Below are positions 16,645 through 27,364 of a stretch of DNA of 64,000 bases, piece by piece (positions within the stretch are counted from its first letter, which is position 1; each line of letters starts with the position of its first letter). Below the pieces are notes generated by a model, which searched no databases, was not told the DNA's origin, and worked only from the letters and a program-made list of their open reading frames with translations. Source of the stretch: Porphyromonadaceae bacterium W3.11 (GTDB lineage Bacteria; Bacteroidota; Bacteroidia; Bacteroidales; Porphyromonadaceae); contig JAUISX010000002.1 of assembly GCA_030434245.1 (NCBI GenBank), positions 372,001-436,000 of the forward strand, given 5' to 3'. Made by a program: the position numbers and the translations under genes.

Positions 16645-19308
16645 TTAGTTTTTTACCTGTGCAATCACGTGCTGTAATCTATCTCCGATACCGATGGTAT
16701 AGCCTTGAGATACAAAGACTACTCTATTAAATGTATCGGCAATCACTACGAGAGGCATATCCACCATGGCGGGGAGCTGACAACCAGCGATGACCTGAGC
16801 TGCTATATTATTTTTGTCTTCACCCCATACAGCATTTGGTAGTAGTGCCTGTAGCTCGTCAGTAGGAGCTGTGTTGTCAGCTGTCAGTACGATAGTTGGT
16901 AATGGCAAGCCCCCATCTTCGTTAGCTATCTTATGAATATCACGTAGGATATGATCTGTAGGTTCGTGATGATTCCTGCCAAGAACGAGGATGTAAAAAC
17001 CTCTTCCAGTCGTTTGGATGATAGGCTTTTCCGTCTCACTCTTAAGATCATAATAAGTTGATTCCGCGTTCAAGCTTCCGATCACACTAGCTGCGTCCTC
17101 ATCTTGATCAAAGACAAGTGGTGAGGCCTTGCCACATTCTAGCTTTGCCATACGCATCAGGACAGACCCATCTGCAAGGCGAACACCAGTCATGGTATAG
17201 TTATTTGGATAAACCAACTTCTCTCCATTAATCGCATCGAAAGGCTGGTCGTATTCAAATTCGTATGTCTTTAGCTGTCCCTTATCTATGTATCCGACTG
17301 TGAAGTGTGTAAAATACTTAGGTTGCTTGAGATACCCTGCAGGCTTATAGCTAAGCTTAAGTTCGCATTCAGCAGATATTTTAGGCTCTTCTTCGTCCTC
17401 TTTCTCTTCTAAGAATGGGATGATGTGTGACTTCTCTCTTTCGTCCCAGATACGCACTACTGAGTTAGCGGCGTCATACTCTGCGGGGATGTGAGCTGTC
17501 CTCAGTAGTCGTACCAATAAGATGGTTAAGCTACGACTATCTCCAATGCCATACTTATAGACATTCGCTGGATTGATCGGTAACTTATTAGGGTTATAGC
17601 GTTCATCAACCTTGGTCCCAATAGCTTGGGCAATGACATTTGCTCGCTCTAGTCTATTGAGTTTGTCCCAATCTTTGGTTCGATTACTGATTTGGGTTAA
17701 GGCCTCTTTAAGTGTTGGTTCGGCCTGGTATATATGCTCAAGCATCACTCTAGGTGATATGATCCTAGGGTCCTGCCATTCATTAGTCGTGAGGTCACGG
17801 GATAGTGCTTGCTGGAGAGCTTCAATATCCACGTCGTGAAGATCCTTTTCCATCAGACTTGCTATGAGTAATACCGCCTCATTGGCCTTACCTTTATCCT
17901 TAGCATTCATAAGGAAATCTTCAATCGACTTATGATATCCTCGAGCCATTGGGAATAAGCGGATGAGTTCGCTTCTTATCTTTCCCTTAAGCTCTAGGCG
18001 ATCTGCCAACGCTTCCGCCTCGGCTTCAGTCGGAAACGTATCGGTATAGGCGTGGCGAGTCTTATTATTCTCTTCTATCCGAGCATTGCAAGTAGTGGTC
18101 ATCTCTTCGGATATCTCCAGTTTAGGCACACGTGCGACTGGAGGTACAATGCGAAAATGCTGCTCTTCGGGCAGGTCACTATAAGGACGGAGCACCATCT
18201 CTAAGGTAGTTCCTCCCTCTTTTACCGAGATTTGGCCTATCGCCATAAGGTCATCCCCCTTACTCGCAACTGCCATTACGTCACCATATCCCACTTTCAC
18301 TGAGGCTTCGCCCAGCTTATTCGTAGTGCGTGTCACGAGAGGGTACAACTCGGCATAGTTATAGAGTCGGAATGTTACGGTTACCCCCGACATTGGATTG
18401 CCATTTTGATCTTTCACTTGCACCTTCGCTTGTGCTGTGGGGATGTAATTCTCACTCACATTAAGCTCCGTATTAACATAGTTTTCTCCAAGCCACTCTT
18501 CTGGTCCTGAGTAAGGTCCAAACGCTTTGGTATGAAGAAGCATCGCTCTCAGTACAGGCCCATCAAACCATGCATTATTTAAGACAGGAGCTGGTTCGCT
18601 AGCACCTAGATACTTCCATTCTCCATCGACCCACGCTTCGACCCACGCGTGATTATCGTCCGTGTGAGCCCAGCGAGGTGTATAAACTTGGCGGGCTGGG
18701 ATACATACTGTACGTAAAGCAGCAGCCATTAAGGTGCTCTGTTCACCGCACCGACCAAGAGCGTTACGCATGGTTGCCATAGGAGAGGATGTACGACCGT
18801 CACTCGGTGCATAGGTGATATGCTGGTGAGCCCAGTGGTTGATCTCAAGAACGGCCTCTTCCATGGTCATCCCTTGCACTAGATCCCTCAGCTCCTCGTA
18901 ATAGGCTGTTCGGAAGTCATCGAGGGTTTCGTTATTGATCCTTAAAGGAAGTACGAAGTGTCTCCACTGATCTGCTGGTACAGACTTACCCCAAGGCATT
19001 TCATTTCGTGCTTGAAGGGCGATCTGAATGTTTTTTAAGTGATAGTCCACCGTATGATCGAAGATGTCTGGAGTCCATGAGTAGGCATAGATCCACGTCA
19101 GAGCAGACTGTTCATTATCAGGTATATCTGGCTGCCTGGTCAATTCCCAAATAGAGTTATCACCTGTTAGGTATTCACTTTTCTCCATTAGGTCTTTTTC
19201 TGCCTGTCTTATGATACTTGCAGGGAAAAGTTGCTCTTCATTACTCTTGTCACTGCAGGAGACAAGGAAGAGAAGCATCACTAAAGGTATTGTCCAGAAT
19301 GTTTTCAT
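16645..19308 (-). CDS. Transglutaminase-domain lipoprotein
   Basis: An 887-residue lipoprotein with lipobox LVSC (Cys18). A transglutaminase-like cysteine protease-fold domain spans about 145-245, with Cys187 (GRCGEQST), His220 (DNHAWVEAW) and an acidic third position near Glu238 (GASEPAP). A carboxypeptidase-regulatory/Ig-like domain follows near 290-370 (VQVKDQNGNPMSGVTV), then a long region of unrecognised fold. It probably acts in the periplasm or at the outer membrane; substrate unknown. A TAnnTTTG promoter lies 38 bp before the ATG, and rpoN follows by 7 bp. Confidence 0.85.
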   Translation of the reverse strand: MKTFWTIPLVMLLFLVSCSDKSNEEQLFPASIIRQAEKDLMEKSEYLTGDNSIWELTRQPDIPDNEQSALTWIYAYSWTPDIFDHTVDYHLKNIQIALQARNEMPWGKSVPADQWRHFVLPLRINNETLDDFRTAYYEELRDLVQGMTMEEAVLEINHWAHQHITYAPSDGRTSSPMATMRNALGRCGEQSTLMAAALRTVCIPARQVYTPRWAHTDDNHAWVEAWVDGEWKYLGASEPAPVLNNAWFDGPVLRAMLLHTKAFGPYSGPEEWLGENYVNTELNVSENYIPTAQAKVQVKDQNGNPMSGVTVTFRLYNYAELYPLVTRTTNKLGEASVKVGYGDVMAVASKGDDLMAIGQISVKEGGTTLEMVLRPYSDLPEEQHFRIVPPVARVPKLEISEEMTTTCNARIEENNKTRHAYTDTFPTEAEAEALADRLELKGKIRSELIRLFPMARGYHKSIEDFLMNAKDKGKANEAVLLIASLMEKDLHDVDIEALQQALSRDLTTNEWQDPRIISPRVMLEHIYQAEPTLKEALTQISNRTKDWDKLNRLERANVIAQAIGTKVDERYNPNKLPINPANVYKYGIGDSRSLTILLVRLLRTAHIPAEYDAANSVVRIWDEREKSHIIPFLEEKEDEEEPKISAECELKLSYKPAGYLKQPKYFTHFTVGYIDKGQLKTYEFEYDQPFDAINGEKLVYPNNYTMTGVRLADGSVLMRMAKLECGKASPLVFDQDEDAASVIGSLNAESTYYDLKSETEKPIIQTTGRGFYILVLGRNHHEPTDHILRDIHKIANEDGGLPLPTIVLTADNTAPTDELQALLPNAVWGEDKNNIAAQVIAGCQLPAMVDMPLVVIADTFNRVVFVSQGYTIGIGDRLQHVIAQVKN

Positions 19309-19345
19309 ACGCGCTCAATGATTTTGATCAATTCTATTTTCTTTC

Positions 19346-19353
19346 CAAATATA
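19346..19353 (-). promoter_or_regulatory. TAnnTTTG promoter of transglutaminase-rpoN unit
   Basis: TATATTTG on the minus strand, with transcription expected near 19339 and a leader of about 30 nt before the ATG at 19308. A clear -33 element is not seen. Confidence 0.6.
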
Positions 19354-19383
19354 CACTTTATTCGTCATTTTTGCAGTGTTCAC

Positions 19384-20877
19384 TTACTTGCGTGTTACGA
19401 ATCGAGTAATGAGAGCCCTTAATTCAGGTGTGGCAAAATGAATAATCACCCAGGAATAGAGTATAAATAGCCCTCCTCTCAATGTTAGTTTTAGCCAAAG
19501 TTCTTGAGGGGATATCTTCATCCCTACAAAGTAAAATATGGTGGTCAGTAGTAGCATTCCTATGAGCTTCCCGGTATCGTAATGAATGGGATAAATCCTC
19601 TGCCCGAAGAAGTAACTGAGTAAAAGCATCACTCCATTACAGGCAAACGCACTCCAAGCACATGCAATGATCCCATATCGTGGCACTCCAAGTACAATGA
19701 TTAAGAAGGTCACAACTAGACCGATGACACTAAAGATTGCTCCGTAATGAGTACGGTCACTGATCTTATACCAGATGGAGAGATTGTAATAGATGCCAAA
19801 GAGAATCTCGGATGCCATCACCACAGGCACCACACTCAGCCCTACATAGTAGTCCGGTGCTACGATGTGCTTAAATATATCCATCCCATACATCACGCCA
19901 AGAAAGATTAGTGTCCCAAAGAAGACGAAGTAATTCATCGCTACTCGGTATGCATTTCCGGCATCGTCCTCTTTCATCTTACTGAAGACAAAGGGATCAT
20001 AAGCAAAGCGAAAGGCCTGCATAAACATCACCATGACTACAGCAATCTTCAGATTACCTCCATAGATACCTAGCTGTGTCATCCCTTCCAGGCGGTCTTC
20101 ATAAAGCATAGGGAGCATGATTTGGCCAGCCATCTTATTCAGAATACCTGCTAAGCCTAAGAGTACCAGTGGGAGACAATATTTAGCTAAGCGTGGTACC
20201 AAGGAGCGATCAAACCCTTTGAGTCCAGGCTTAATCACCGGAAGCATGAATAGCAACTCTGTACCGGTAGCAATGAGATTAGAGATAAAGATGTATCCCA
20301 CTCCATAGTCTGGACGATAGATCCAACGTGGTAATACGATGCCCTGTGCTTCAAGGTAGGGACAGAAGACTAGGAAGAAGAGGTTGAGGATAATATTTAG
20401 TCCTATGAATAGGAACTTATAAAAGGCAAACCTTAATGGTCTTCGTTCATATCGTAAATAGGCAAAGGGGAGCGAAAGTAGAGCATCCATACTCACAATA
20501 GCAATGAATATCCCTACAAATTCTGGATGATTAGGATAACCTAGCCAACTCGATATCTCGCCAACGCCCAACTGCCCAGCTATGAAAAATAAGCCTACAG
20601 AGACGGATAAAATCTTAAGGCATGTCGCATAAACCTTATTAGGCTCCTTTGCGGTATTGATGAAACGGAATAATCCCGTCTCTAGCCCTAGAGTGAGAAC
20701 CACCAGGACGACACTCACCCATGCATATAGGTTTGTAACGATCCCGTATTCAGCACTATTTGCCAGCACCCTAATATAAAAGGGTGCTAGTAGCCAATTA
20801 AGAAATTTACTGATGATATTGGTAGCACCGTATATTACGGTATCCTTCATCAGTCCTCGCATGCCACCACCTGCCAT
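19384..20877 (-). CDS. Oligosaccharide/lipopolysaccharide flippase family protein
   Basis: A 497-residue protein with about fourteen hydrophobic segments, of the PST/MurJ-like polysaccharide exporter family. It begins MAGGGMRGLMKDTVIYGATN, followed by SKFLNWLLAPFYIRVL, a typical first helix. It lies 9 bp downstream of ruvB on the same strand and is probably cotranscribed with rnr-ruvB. It is distinct from the flippase of the glycan locus. The exported lipid-linked substrate is unknown. Confidence 0.85.
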   Translation of the reverse strand: MAGGGMRGLMKDTVIYGATNIISKFLNWLLAPFYIRVLANSAEYGIVTNLYAWVSVVLVVLTLGLETGLFRFINTAKEPNKVYATCLKILSVSVGLFFIAGQLGVGEISSWLGYPNHPEFVGIFIAIVSMDALLSLPFAYLRYERRPLRFAFYKFLFIGLNIILNLFFLVFCPYLEAQGIVLPRWIYRPDYGVGYIFISNLIATGTELLFMLPVIKPGLKGFDRSLVPRLAKYCLPLVLLGLAGILNKMAGQIMLPMLYEDRLEGMTQLGIYGGNLKIAVVMVMFMQAFRFAYDPFVFSKMKEDDAGNAYRVAMNYFVFFGTLIFLGVMYGMDIFKHIVAPDYYVGLSVVPVVMASEILFGIYYNLSIWYKISDRTHYGAIFSVIGLVVTFLIIVLGVPRYGIIACAWSAFACNGVMLLLSYFFGQRIYPIHYDTGKLIGMLLLTTIFYFVGMKISPQELWLKLTLRGGLFILYSWVIIHFATPELRALITRFVTRK

Positions 20878-20886
20878 TTCCTTACC

Positions 20887-21978
20887 TTAATCTATGTCAC
20901 TAAAAAGATCTTTATGGAGGGGTTTGATGTGAAAGTCCCTTCCAAAATGTTCGTAGGCCAGACGGGTTACTTCTCGTCCTCGAGGCGTTCGCTTCATAAA
21001 GCCTTCTTTAATAAGGAATGGCTCATAGACCTCTTCCACGGTACCAGAATCCTCGCCTATAGCTGTCGCTATAGTACTGATGCCCACAGGTCCGCCATCA
21101 AACTTATCCATAATGGCTGTCAGTATCTTGTGGTCAATCTGGTCTAGCCCGTGCTTATCAATATTCAAGGCCTCTAGTGCGTAGGTAGCAATCTCTAGAT
21201 TGATTCGTCCAGAACCTTTGACCTGTGCGTAATCCCTCACTCGTCGTAGGAGGGCATTCGCAACACGGGGGGTGCATCGACTACGGAAGGCTATCTCCTG
21301 TGCTGCTTGCTCATCACACATGGTCCCGAGGATCTCCGCACTCCTTAGAATGATGCCTCTAAGGGTGTCCGTATCATAATACTCCAAGTGCATATTGATC
21401 CCAAATCGGTCTCGTAGAGGTGCTGTCAGAAGTCCACTTCTAGTGGTCGCACCAATCAAGGTGAAAGGCTCCAGCTCTATCTGGATACTCCTTGCTCCAG
21501 GCCCTTTGTCTATCATGATATCTATGCGAAAGTCCTCCATGGCAGAGTACAGATACTCTTCCACGACAGGTGGCATACGGTGTATCTCATCTATGAAAAG
21601 CACATCATTACGCTCTAGGGAGGTGAGTACACCTGCAAGGTCTCCCGGCTTGTCCAATACAGGACCCGAAGTGACCTTGATATTCACGCCAAGTTCGTTC
21701 GCTATGATTTGGGATAAAGTGGTCTTCCCCAAACCGGGAGGTCCATGCAATAAGACATGATCAAGTGACTCACCTCTGAGTTTCGCTGCCTTCACAAAGA
21801 TCTCCAGATTGCTGACCACCTGATCCTGTCCCTTGAAGTCCTCAAAGGCGATGGGACGTAGGGCATTGTCTTTGTCTGAAACGGAGGCATCGCTCTCAGG
21901 TACAACGGTTGTGCCCTGCTCTACGCCACGAATATCAAACTCCTCTAGCCCCTCTATGATTCTATCCTCGTCCTTCAT
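20887..21978 (-). CDS. ruvB: Holliday junction branch migration DNA helicase RuvB
   Basis: A 363-residue AAA+ motor. Walker A is GPPGLGKTT, Walker B DEIHRMP, sensor 1 [18 protein letters not shown], and the C-terminal winged helix ends in [16 protein letters not shown]. The arginine-finger region [13 protein letters not shown] is present. It carries an acidic N-terminal extension of about 25 residues. RuvB drives branch migration with RuvA, which is not in the window. It sits between rnr (14 bp upstream) and the flippase gene (9 bp downstream). Confidence 0.97.
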   Translation of the reverse strand: MKDEDRIIEGLEEFDIRGVEQGTTVVPESDASVSDKDNALRPIAFEDFKGQDQVVSNLEIFVKAAKLRGESLDHVLLHGPPGLGKTTLSQIIANELGVNIKVTSGPVLDKPGDLAGVLTSLERNDVLFIDEIHRMPPVVEEYLYSAMEDFRIDIMIDKGPGARSIQIELEPFTLIGATTRSGLLTAPLRDRFGINMHLEYYDTDTLRGIILRSAEILGTMCDEQAAQEIAFRSRCTPRVANALLRRVRDYAQVKGSGRINLEIATYALEALNIDKHGLDQIDHKILTAIMDKFDGGPVGISTIATAIGEDSGTVEEVYEPFLIKEGFMKRTPRGREVTRLAYEHFGRDFHIKPLHKDLFSDID

Positions 21979-21992
21979 CTGCTTTACGCCAT

Positions 21993-24203
21993 TTATGCCA
22001 GCTCGAAATCCAATTGTTTACGCTCCAAGTCCGCTCTTACAATCTTCACGGTCACTTTATCCCCAAGCGAGTAACGTCTCTTGTGATTGATACCAACCAA
22101 AGAGAAGGTGCGCTCATCCAATTCATAGAAATCATCATCCATGTCTCGAATAGGAACTAGTCCCTCACAACCATTGGCAGTGAGTTCAACAAAGATCCCA
22201 AAGTCCTGAACACCACTAATGACACCATCGAAGAACTGACCTAAGAACTGTTGCATGTACTCGACCTGCTTATACTTCACTGATGCTCTGTCGGCATCAG
22301 CCGCCAATTTCTCCATATTGGAGTCATGCTTGCAGATCTCGTCTAACTCTGCCTTATTGACACTCTTGCCACCATTCATATAGTGGGTGAGGAGCCTATG
22401 AACCATCATGTCGGGATGACGACGTATGGGACTGGTAAAGTGAGTGTAATCCTCGAATGCCAGTCCATAGTGACCTATGTTATCGGTTTGGTAAACAGCC
22501 TTAGACATGCTACGTACTGTCAGTGTCTCTATCAGGTCTTGTTCTGGCTTACCTTTTACATCCTCCAGAAGCTTGTTAATACTCTGTGCCAGCATCTGAG
22601 GTGTCCCAGTGATATTCAGGCGATAGCCCAGTCTTCCTACAAACTCTTTTAGAGTAGCCAATTTCTCTTCATCTGGGCGGTCGTGGACACGGTAAACAAA
22701 GGTCGGTGGATTCTTTTCATCACGTAGGTGGTGAATGAAGGAAGCCACAGATCTATTCGCGAGGAGCATAAATTCTTCCACCAGTTTATTAGATTCTAGC
22801 GTCTGCTTGACATAGACATCAAGAGGCTTCCCTTTTTCGTCCAACTTAAATGCGAGCTCTTCGCTCTCAAAAGCGATAGCCCCATCTGCCATTCTCTTCG
22901 CTCTCAACTTCTCTGCTAGTCGTTGCAAGCCCAGTACCTCATCCTTCATTGCTCCATCTTTACCATCAATAAGGGCTTGAGCTTGATCGTATGTCAGTCG
23001 TCTATCGCTATGGATAATGGTGCGAGTAATTCTATGCTTCAGCACCTTACCCTCGTGATTCATTTCAAATATCACGGAGTAGGCAGGACGGTCTACATCA
23101 GGTTTGAGTGAACATAAGTCATTACAGAGACGCTCAGGAAGCATAGGGATGGTTCGGTCCACTAAGTAAACACTGGTAGCCCTCTCAGCAGCTTCCTTAT
23201 CGATAATGTCGTCAGGTAATACATAGGCAGTTACATCAGCGATATGAACTCCTACCTCTACCTTATTGTCGCTGATTTTTCGGTATGATAGGGCGTCATC
23301 AAAGTCCTTTGCATCATCAGGGTCTATCGTTAGAGTGGGGACCTTACGGAAATCCTCTCTTTGATAGCTTTCATCGTATGCCATGTCAGGGGACAATTGA
23401 TTGGCATAAGCCTCTACCTCCTCTGGATATTGGTACGGAAGGCCGAATTCCGCCAAGATAGCGTGCATCTCGGTATCATTATCGCCAGGCTTTCCAATCA
23501 CAGCCAGCACCTCGCCTTCGGGATTCTTCGCACGCTCTGGCCATGCTGTCACTCGGACAATGACCTTGTCTCCATCCTTACCCCCATTCATCTTATTCTG
23601 AGGGATGAAGATGTCATTAGCTAGTTTTCTGCTTTCGGTTAGTAAGAAACAGACATCCTTGCGAACGGATAGTACCCCGACAAAGTTTGACTCCGCACGC
23701 TCTAGAATATCTATCACCTCTCCCTCTGCATCTTGACCTCGACGAGTAGCGAGTCGGTGTAAGACCACTCGGTCGCCATCCATAGCGTTATTGGTATTTC
23801 GCTCTGCTACGCGAATGGGGTCACCACCATCATCTGGGAAAAAGAGGTTATCCCCTCTCCCTGACTTACGCTTGATGACTCCCTCCAACATTTTTTTAGG
23901 TGAGTTATAGCGGAAGGTTCCCTCTTGCTTGCCATTAGCAAGAATTCTCTCGCGGACCAGTTGGTCCATGGACTCGTGTACCATTTCGTACGCGAGTTCG
24001 CCCTCTGCACCAATACTACTCGCCAGCTGCTTGTAGTGAATAGGAGCATTGCTACGGTCATTGCGGAAGTAACGCAGTACTAACCCGCGAATTTGAGCTA
24101 TGCTTCGTGCTCTAGAATCTGAATTGGTGTGTTTCCCTCTTCTGTCGTCCCTCTTATTATTGTTTGTTGAGGCTTTACCTCTTTTAATCTTCTTTTTACT
24201 CAT
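21993..24203 (-). CDS. rnr: Ribonuclease R
   Basis: A 736-residue RNB-family 3'-5' exoribonuclease. It has an N-terminal lysine-rich stretch, cold-shock domains, the catalytic RNB domain with [15 protein letters not shown] (four conserved Asp) and [20 protein letters not shown]-like end (here [12 protein letters not shown]), and a C-terminal S1 domain ([18 protein letters not shown]). It degrades structured RNA in the cytosol. It is the first gene of an apparent rnr-ruvB-flippase operon with its own promoter. Confidence 0.96.
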   Translation of the reverse strand: MSKKKIKRGKASTNNNKRDDRRGKHTNSDSRARSIAQIRGLVLRYFRNDRSNAPIHYKQLASSIGAEGELAYEMVHESMDQLVRERILANGKQEGTFRYNSPKKMLEGVIKRKSGRGDNLFFPDDGGDPIRVAERNTNNAMDGDRVVLHRLATRRGQDAEGEVIDILERAESNFVGVLSVRKDVCFLLTESRKLANDIFIPQNKMNGGKDGDKVIVRVTAWPERAKNPEGEVLAVIGKPGDNDTEMHAILAEFGLPYQYPEEVEAYANQLSPDMAYDESYQREDFRKVPTLTIDPDDAKDFDDALSYRKISDNKVEVGVHIADVTAYVLPDDIIDKEAAERATSVYLVDRTIPMLPERLCNDLCSLKPDVDRPAYSVIFEMNHEGKVLKHRITRTIIHSDRRLTYDQAQALIDGKDGAMKDEVLGLQRLAEKLRAKRMADGAIAFESEELAFKLDEKGKPLDVYVKQTLESNKLVEEFMLLANRSVASFIHHLRDEKNPPTFVYRVHDRPDEEKLATLKEFVGRLGYRLNITGTPQMLAQSINKLLEDVKGKPEQDLIETLTVRSMSKAVYQTDNIGHYGLAFEDYTHFTSPIRRHPDMMVHRLLTHYMNGGKSVNKAELDEICKHDSNMEKLAADADRASVKYKQVEYMQQFLGQFFDGVISGVQDFGIFVELTANGCEGLVPIRDMDDDFYELDERTFSLVGINHKRRYSLGDKVTVKIVRADLERKQLDFELA

Positions 24204-24231
24204 AAGTTTTTTTTATTATTCTTTCTTATCA

Positions 24232-24239
24232 CAAAGATA
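24232..24239 (-). promoter_or_regulatory. TAnnTTTG promoter of rnr operon
   Basis: TATCTTTG on the minus strand, 29 bp before the rnr ATG. Transcription would begin near 24225. Confidence 0.65.
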
Positions 24240-24858
24240 CCCAAATTCCTCTAGTCGTTGCAGATTTTGAAATGACCTTATTCACAAACTATTAGAAAAT
24301 ATCGGGCACAGACTATGATTCTTTTTTTTAGAATGCTCTTAGATCTCCATAATCGAATTAGATCATTTTTTATATTACATGAAATGTCAAAAGAGAAATC
24401 GGACAGACTAGCGTATGAAATGATAATAATAAAACATGATTTGGATCTCATCTCCTTCTTTCAAATAATACGGTTTTAATAAACAACATATTGAGAGTAT
24501 TGTGTGACGGCGATCTACAGGCTGTATTAGTGAGTTTCAGTCATACTCATACTCCTAAGAGTATGCTCTTCCGCTTCCAACCAGAGAGTCTTGTATCGCA
24601 ACTCTCATTCAATCTCCTAGCCGATCTGTTTACAAATCAGTTAGAATGGCATTTCATCACATGCTCTTGATATTTGAGTCTAATATCAAGAGCATGTGTT
24701 TTAGGCGATACGAGTGATAAATATTCCTTATTAAATAACATTATATGGATGAAAGAACTAACCTTCATGTTATAAAATAAAGTAGTTCTCAGTGAGGCAT
24801 TCGATGGTCCCAATTCTAATTTTATCCAGAAATAAGACCTTTTATTCAAATAAATCAG
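24240..24858. other. Intergenic region with hairpins
   Basis: No gene is supported here; a minus frame at 24637-24882 has no recognisable features and overlaps the spt promoter. The region lies between divergent rnr and spt. It contains a CATACTC/GAGTATG hairpin at 24548-24565 and a longer one at 24658-24698, described separately. Confidence 0.55.
24658..24698. repeat. Perfect 17-bp inverted repeat
   Basis: CACATGCTCTTGATATT (24658-24674) and AATATCAAGAGCATGTG (24682-24698) are exact reverse complements around a 7-nt loop. On the plus strand TTTT follows, so it could act as a weak terminator or stable RNA hairpin, but no plus-strand gene ends here. It lies about 200 bp upstream of spt. Confidence 0.75.
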
Positions 24859-24866
24859 TACTTTTG
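24859..24866 (+). promoter_or_regulatory. TAnnTTTG promoter of the sphingolipid genes
   Basis: TACTTTTG with a T-rich stretch about 19 bp upstream (CTTTTATT). Transcription would begin near 24873, some 30 nt before the ATG of the serine palmitoyltransferase gene. Confidence 0.7.
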
Positions 24867-24904
24867 CACCGAGAGAATCCATTTTATCAGAAAAAATAAT
24901 TCAA

Positions 24905-26134
24905 ATGAGGATAAAATGGATGTTTGGAACTGATAAATTTGATTTTACAATGGGATTATTGCAAGAACGGCTGGCCTCATACGATAGACCACAACGTTTT
25001 AAGGAGATGGGCATTTACCCTTACTTTCGTGAAATAACTGGCAAGCAGGGTACGGAAGTGGAGATGGATGGGAAGAGGGTTTTGATGTTTGGCTCTAATG
25101 CTTATACGGGATTGAACTATGAGCCGAGAATTATTCAAGCAGGGATTGACGCTCTTCAGAAGTATGGCAGTAGCTGCTCGGGATCAAGGTTCCTCAATGG
25201 TACACTAGACTTACACACCGAACTGGAGCGTAAGATCGCAAAGTTTGTGGGTAAAGATGAGGCTCTTGTGTTTAGCACGGGCTTTTCTGCAAATTCTGGA
25301 TGTATTCAAAGCTTAGTGGGTAGAAATGACTATATCTTCTGCGATGTTCAAGATCATGCCAGCATTGTAGATGGACGAAGACTTTCTTTCGCACAACAAA
25401 AGAAATTCAAGCATAATGACCTTGCTGACTTAGAAGAACAATTAAGTCGTTGCCCCATTGACGCTCTAAAGCTTATTATTGTGGACAGCGTCTTCTCTAT
25501 GGAAGGAGATCTTGCACCTCTCAAAGAACTGGTGGCTCTAAAGAAAAAATATAACGCCACTCTATATGTAGATGAAGCCCATAGCATAGGGGTTTATGGT
25601 AAGCATGGAGAAGGACTGTGTAATCAACTAGGCATTACTGACGATGTAGATATTATCGTGGGTACATTCAGTAAGTCTCTAGCCTCTATTGGTGGGTTTA
25701 TTGCTGCTGATGCGACCACTATCAACTATCTTCGCCATAATTCACGCACCTATATATTCTCTGCCTCTAGTACTCCAGCAGCTACAGCCTCTGCTCTCAA
25801 AGCTATCGAAATCCTAGAGCAGGAACCCGAAATCCTGGAGCGGCTATGGGATGTGACTCGTTACGCTCTGAAGCGATTTAGAGAGGAAGGCTTTGAGATT
25901 GGGGCGACTGAATCCCCCATTATCCCTCTTTATGTTAGAGATACGGTCAAGACTTTTACGGTCACTAAGCTTGCTTTTGATGCAGGAGTGTTCATTAATC
26001 CCGTGATACCTCCAGCATGTGCTCCAAAGGATACTTTGGTTAGATTTGCATTGATGGCGACACACACTAAGGATCAAGTAGAGCAAGCAGTCCAAAGACT
26101 CAAAATGTGCTTCAAAGAGTTGGAGATCTTATAG
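24905..26134 (+). CDS. spt: Serine palmitoyltransferase (alpha-oxoamine synthase family)
   Basis: A 409-residue PLP enzyme of the KBL/BioF/ALAS/SPT family. It shows GSNAYTGL, GSSCSGSRFLNGT, the cofactor-stacking His151, DEAHSIGVYG (Asp223, His226) and the PLP Lys257 in GTFSKSLASIGG. The N-terminal segment with RFKEMGIYPYFREI is typical of bacterial serine palmitoyltransferases, which condense L-serine with a long acyl-CoA to ketosphinganine. Bacteroides and Porphyromonas make sphingolipids this way. A 2-amino-3-ketobutyrate ligase or BioF assignment is less likely. The next gene, 3 bp away, is a candidate reductase for the product. Confidence 0.87.
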   Translation: MRIKWMFGTDKFDFTMGLLQERLASYDRPQRFKEMGIYPYFREITGKQGTEVEMDGKRVLMFGSNAYTGLNYEPRIIQAGIDALQKYGSSCSGSRFLNGTLDLHTELERKIAKFVGKDEALVFSTGFSANSGCIQSLVGRNDYIFCDVQDHASIVDGRRLSFAQQKKFKHNDLADLEEQLSRCPIDALKLIIVDSVFSMEGDLAPLKELVALKKKYNATLYVDEAHSIGVYGKHGEGLCNQLGITDDVDIIVGTFSKSLASIGGFIAADATTINYLRHNSRTYIFSASSTPAATASALKAIEILEQEPEILERLWDVTRYALKRFREEGFEIGATESPIIPLYVRDTVKTFTVTKLAFDAGVFINPVIPPACAPKDTLVRFALMATHTKDQVEQAVQRLKMCFKELEIL

Positions 26135-26137
26135 GGA

Positions 26138-27139
26138 ATGGAAGTGAAAAAACGGGTGCTCATAACTGGAGGAACAGGCTTCATCGGTCATTATCTGATT
26201 GATGAAGCTCTCGCCCTGCATGAATACGAGGTGACGGTTGCTGTTCGCAAGGAGAGCAATAGAAAAACCCTAGACCATTTCAAGGGGATACACCTCCTAG
26301 AGTTAGAGTATAAAGATAGCGGGCAGATGAGAAGGGCTTTTGAGCAACTCGCAGATTCCCAAGATGCCCCGCCCTTTCATTACGTCATCCATAATGCAGG
26401 AGTTACCAAGACTCTGGATACAAAACAATTTGCTGAGGTTAATGCCGAAAATACCCGACGACTCCTTGAGGCGTTGGACACTAAACGACTTCGCCCTGAG
26501 AGATTTCTTTTGATGAGCAGTATGGGGAGCTATGGGGAGAACAACACTGATGCCCCTCTTTGTGTAAATTTTTCACAGTGTCCCAATACAGCGTATGGGC
26601 GAAGTAAGTGGCAAGCCGAGCAGTACCTCAAGAGTGCTTCCATCCCTTTTACTATACTTTGTCCGACGGGTGTGTATGGGGCTGGGGACGAAGATTACTG
26701 GCTCTCCATAATGAGTATGAAAAGAGGGTGGAACTTTCTCTCTGGGAGACAGCCTCAGAAGCTCAGCTTTGTGTACGTCAAGGATGTAGCTAGAGCCGTT
26801 TTCTTCCTGCTCAACCATCCTGAAGCTGAGGGACAAACGTTTCTACTAAGTGATGGTAAGGATTATACCGATCAGGATTTCACGCGAATAGTCAGCACAA
26901 TTCTCAATCGCCCAGTTCACGAGGTTAGGGTCCCTCTGCCCATCATTAAGCTCGCCTGTAACATAGGGCAGACCTATAGCCGAATCAGCCACAAGCCCTT
27001 TACGCTAAATCGGGACAAGTATCCCATTCTTAGCCAACGTAATTGGCTATGCGATATCTCGCCCATATTATCTCTTGGCTTCCAGCCAACATATGATTTG
27101 GAAGAAGGACTCAAAGATGCCTTCTCAGAAGTAGAGTAG
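26138..27139 (+). CDS. NAD(P)-dependent reductase/epimerase, candidate 3-ketosphinganine reductase
   Basis: A 333-residue extended SDR with GGTGFIG at 11-17, an active-site Ser in LMSSMGSYG and Tyr-x3-Lys in AYGRSKW. TFLLSDGKDYTDQDF is typical of the 3-beta-HSD/dihydroflavonol-reductase-like branch. It begins 3 bp after spt, so the two are almost certainly cotranscribed. In some sphingolipid-producing bacteria an NAD-dependent epimerase-like protein serves as ketosphinganine reductase (Caulobacter CerR). That role here is inference from linkage; the fold assignment is firm. Confidence 0.78.
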   Translation: MEVKKRVLITGGTGFIGHYLIDEALALHEYEVTVAVRKESNRKTLDHFKGIHLLELEYKDSGQMRRAFEQLADSQDAPPFHYVIHNAGVTKTLDTKQFAEVNAENTRRLLEALDTKRLRPERFLLMSSMGSYGENNTDAPLCVNFSQCPNTAYGRSKWQAEQYLKSASIPFTILCPTGVYGAGDEDYWLSIMSMKRGWNFLSGRQPQKLSFVYVKDVARAVFFLLNHPEAEGQTFLLSDGKDYTDQDFTRIVSTILNRPVHEVRVPLPIIKLACNIGQTYSRISHKPFTLNRDKYPILSQRNWLCDISPILSLGFQPTYDLEEGLKDAFSEVE

Positions 27140-27234
27140 CGAGTTCAATACAAAATTTAGCTATCATGAAAGATCTCTCAAAGACTAACTTTTTTTGAGT
27201 TCTTAAGAGAGTGTGATTTCTAAATCAAAAGTGT

Positions 27235-27242
27235 TATGTTTG
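27235..27242 (+). promoter_or_regulatory. TAnnTTTG promoter of AlbA_2 gene
   Basis: TATGTTTG, with transcription expected near 27249 and a leader of about 115 nt. An inverted pair upstream (ACTTTTTTTGAGT region) may end the spt transcript, but it is weak. Confidence 0.5.
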
Positions 27243-27364
27243 TAGCAGACAATGTTTTTATTAAAAGGTTTTTGTTTGCACTGGTTAACAGGCATTGGTG
27301 ACCAATGGTCTACATTGAAAATAGGCCTACTAGAAGAAGCTCTCTTAATCTAAAAAAGACGAAT

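Noticed and set aside
24637-24882. 81-codon minus frame in the rnr/spt gap
   Set aside because: No protein features and it overlaps the spt promoter.
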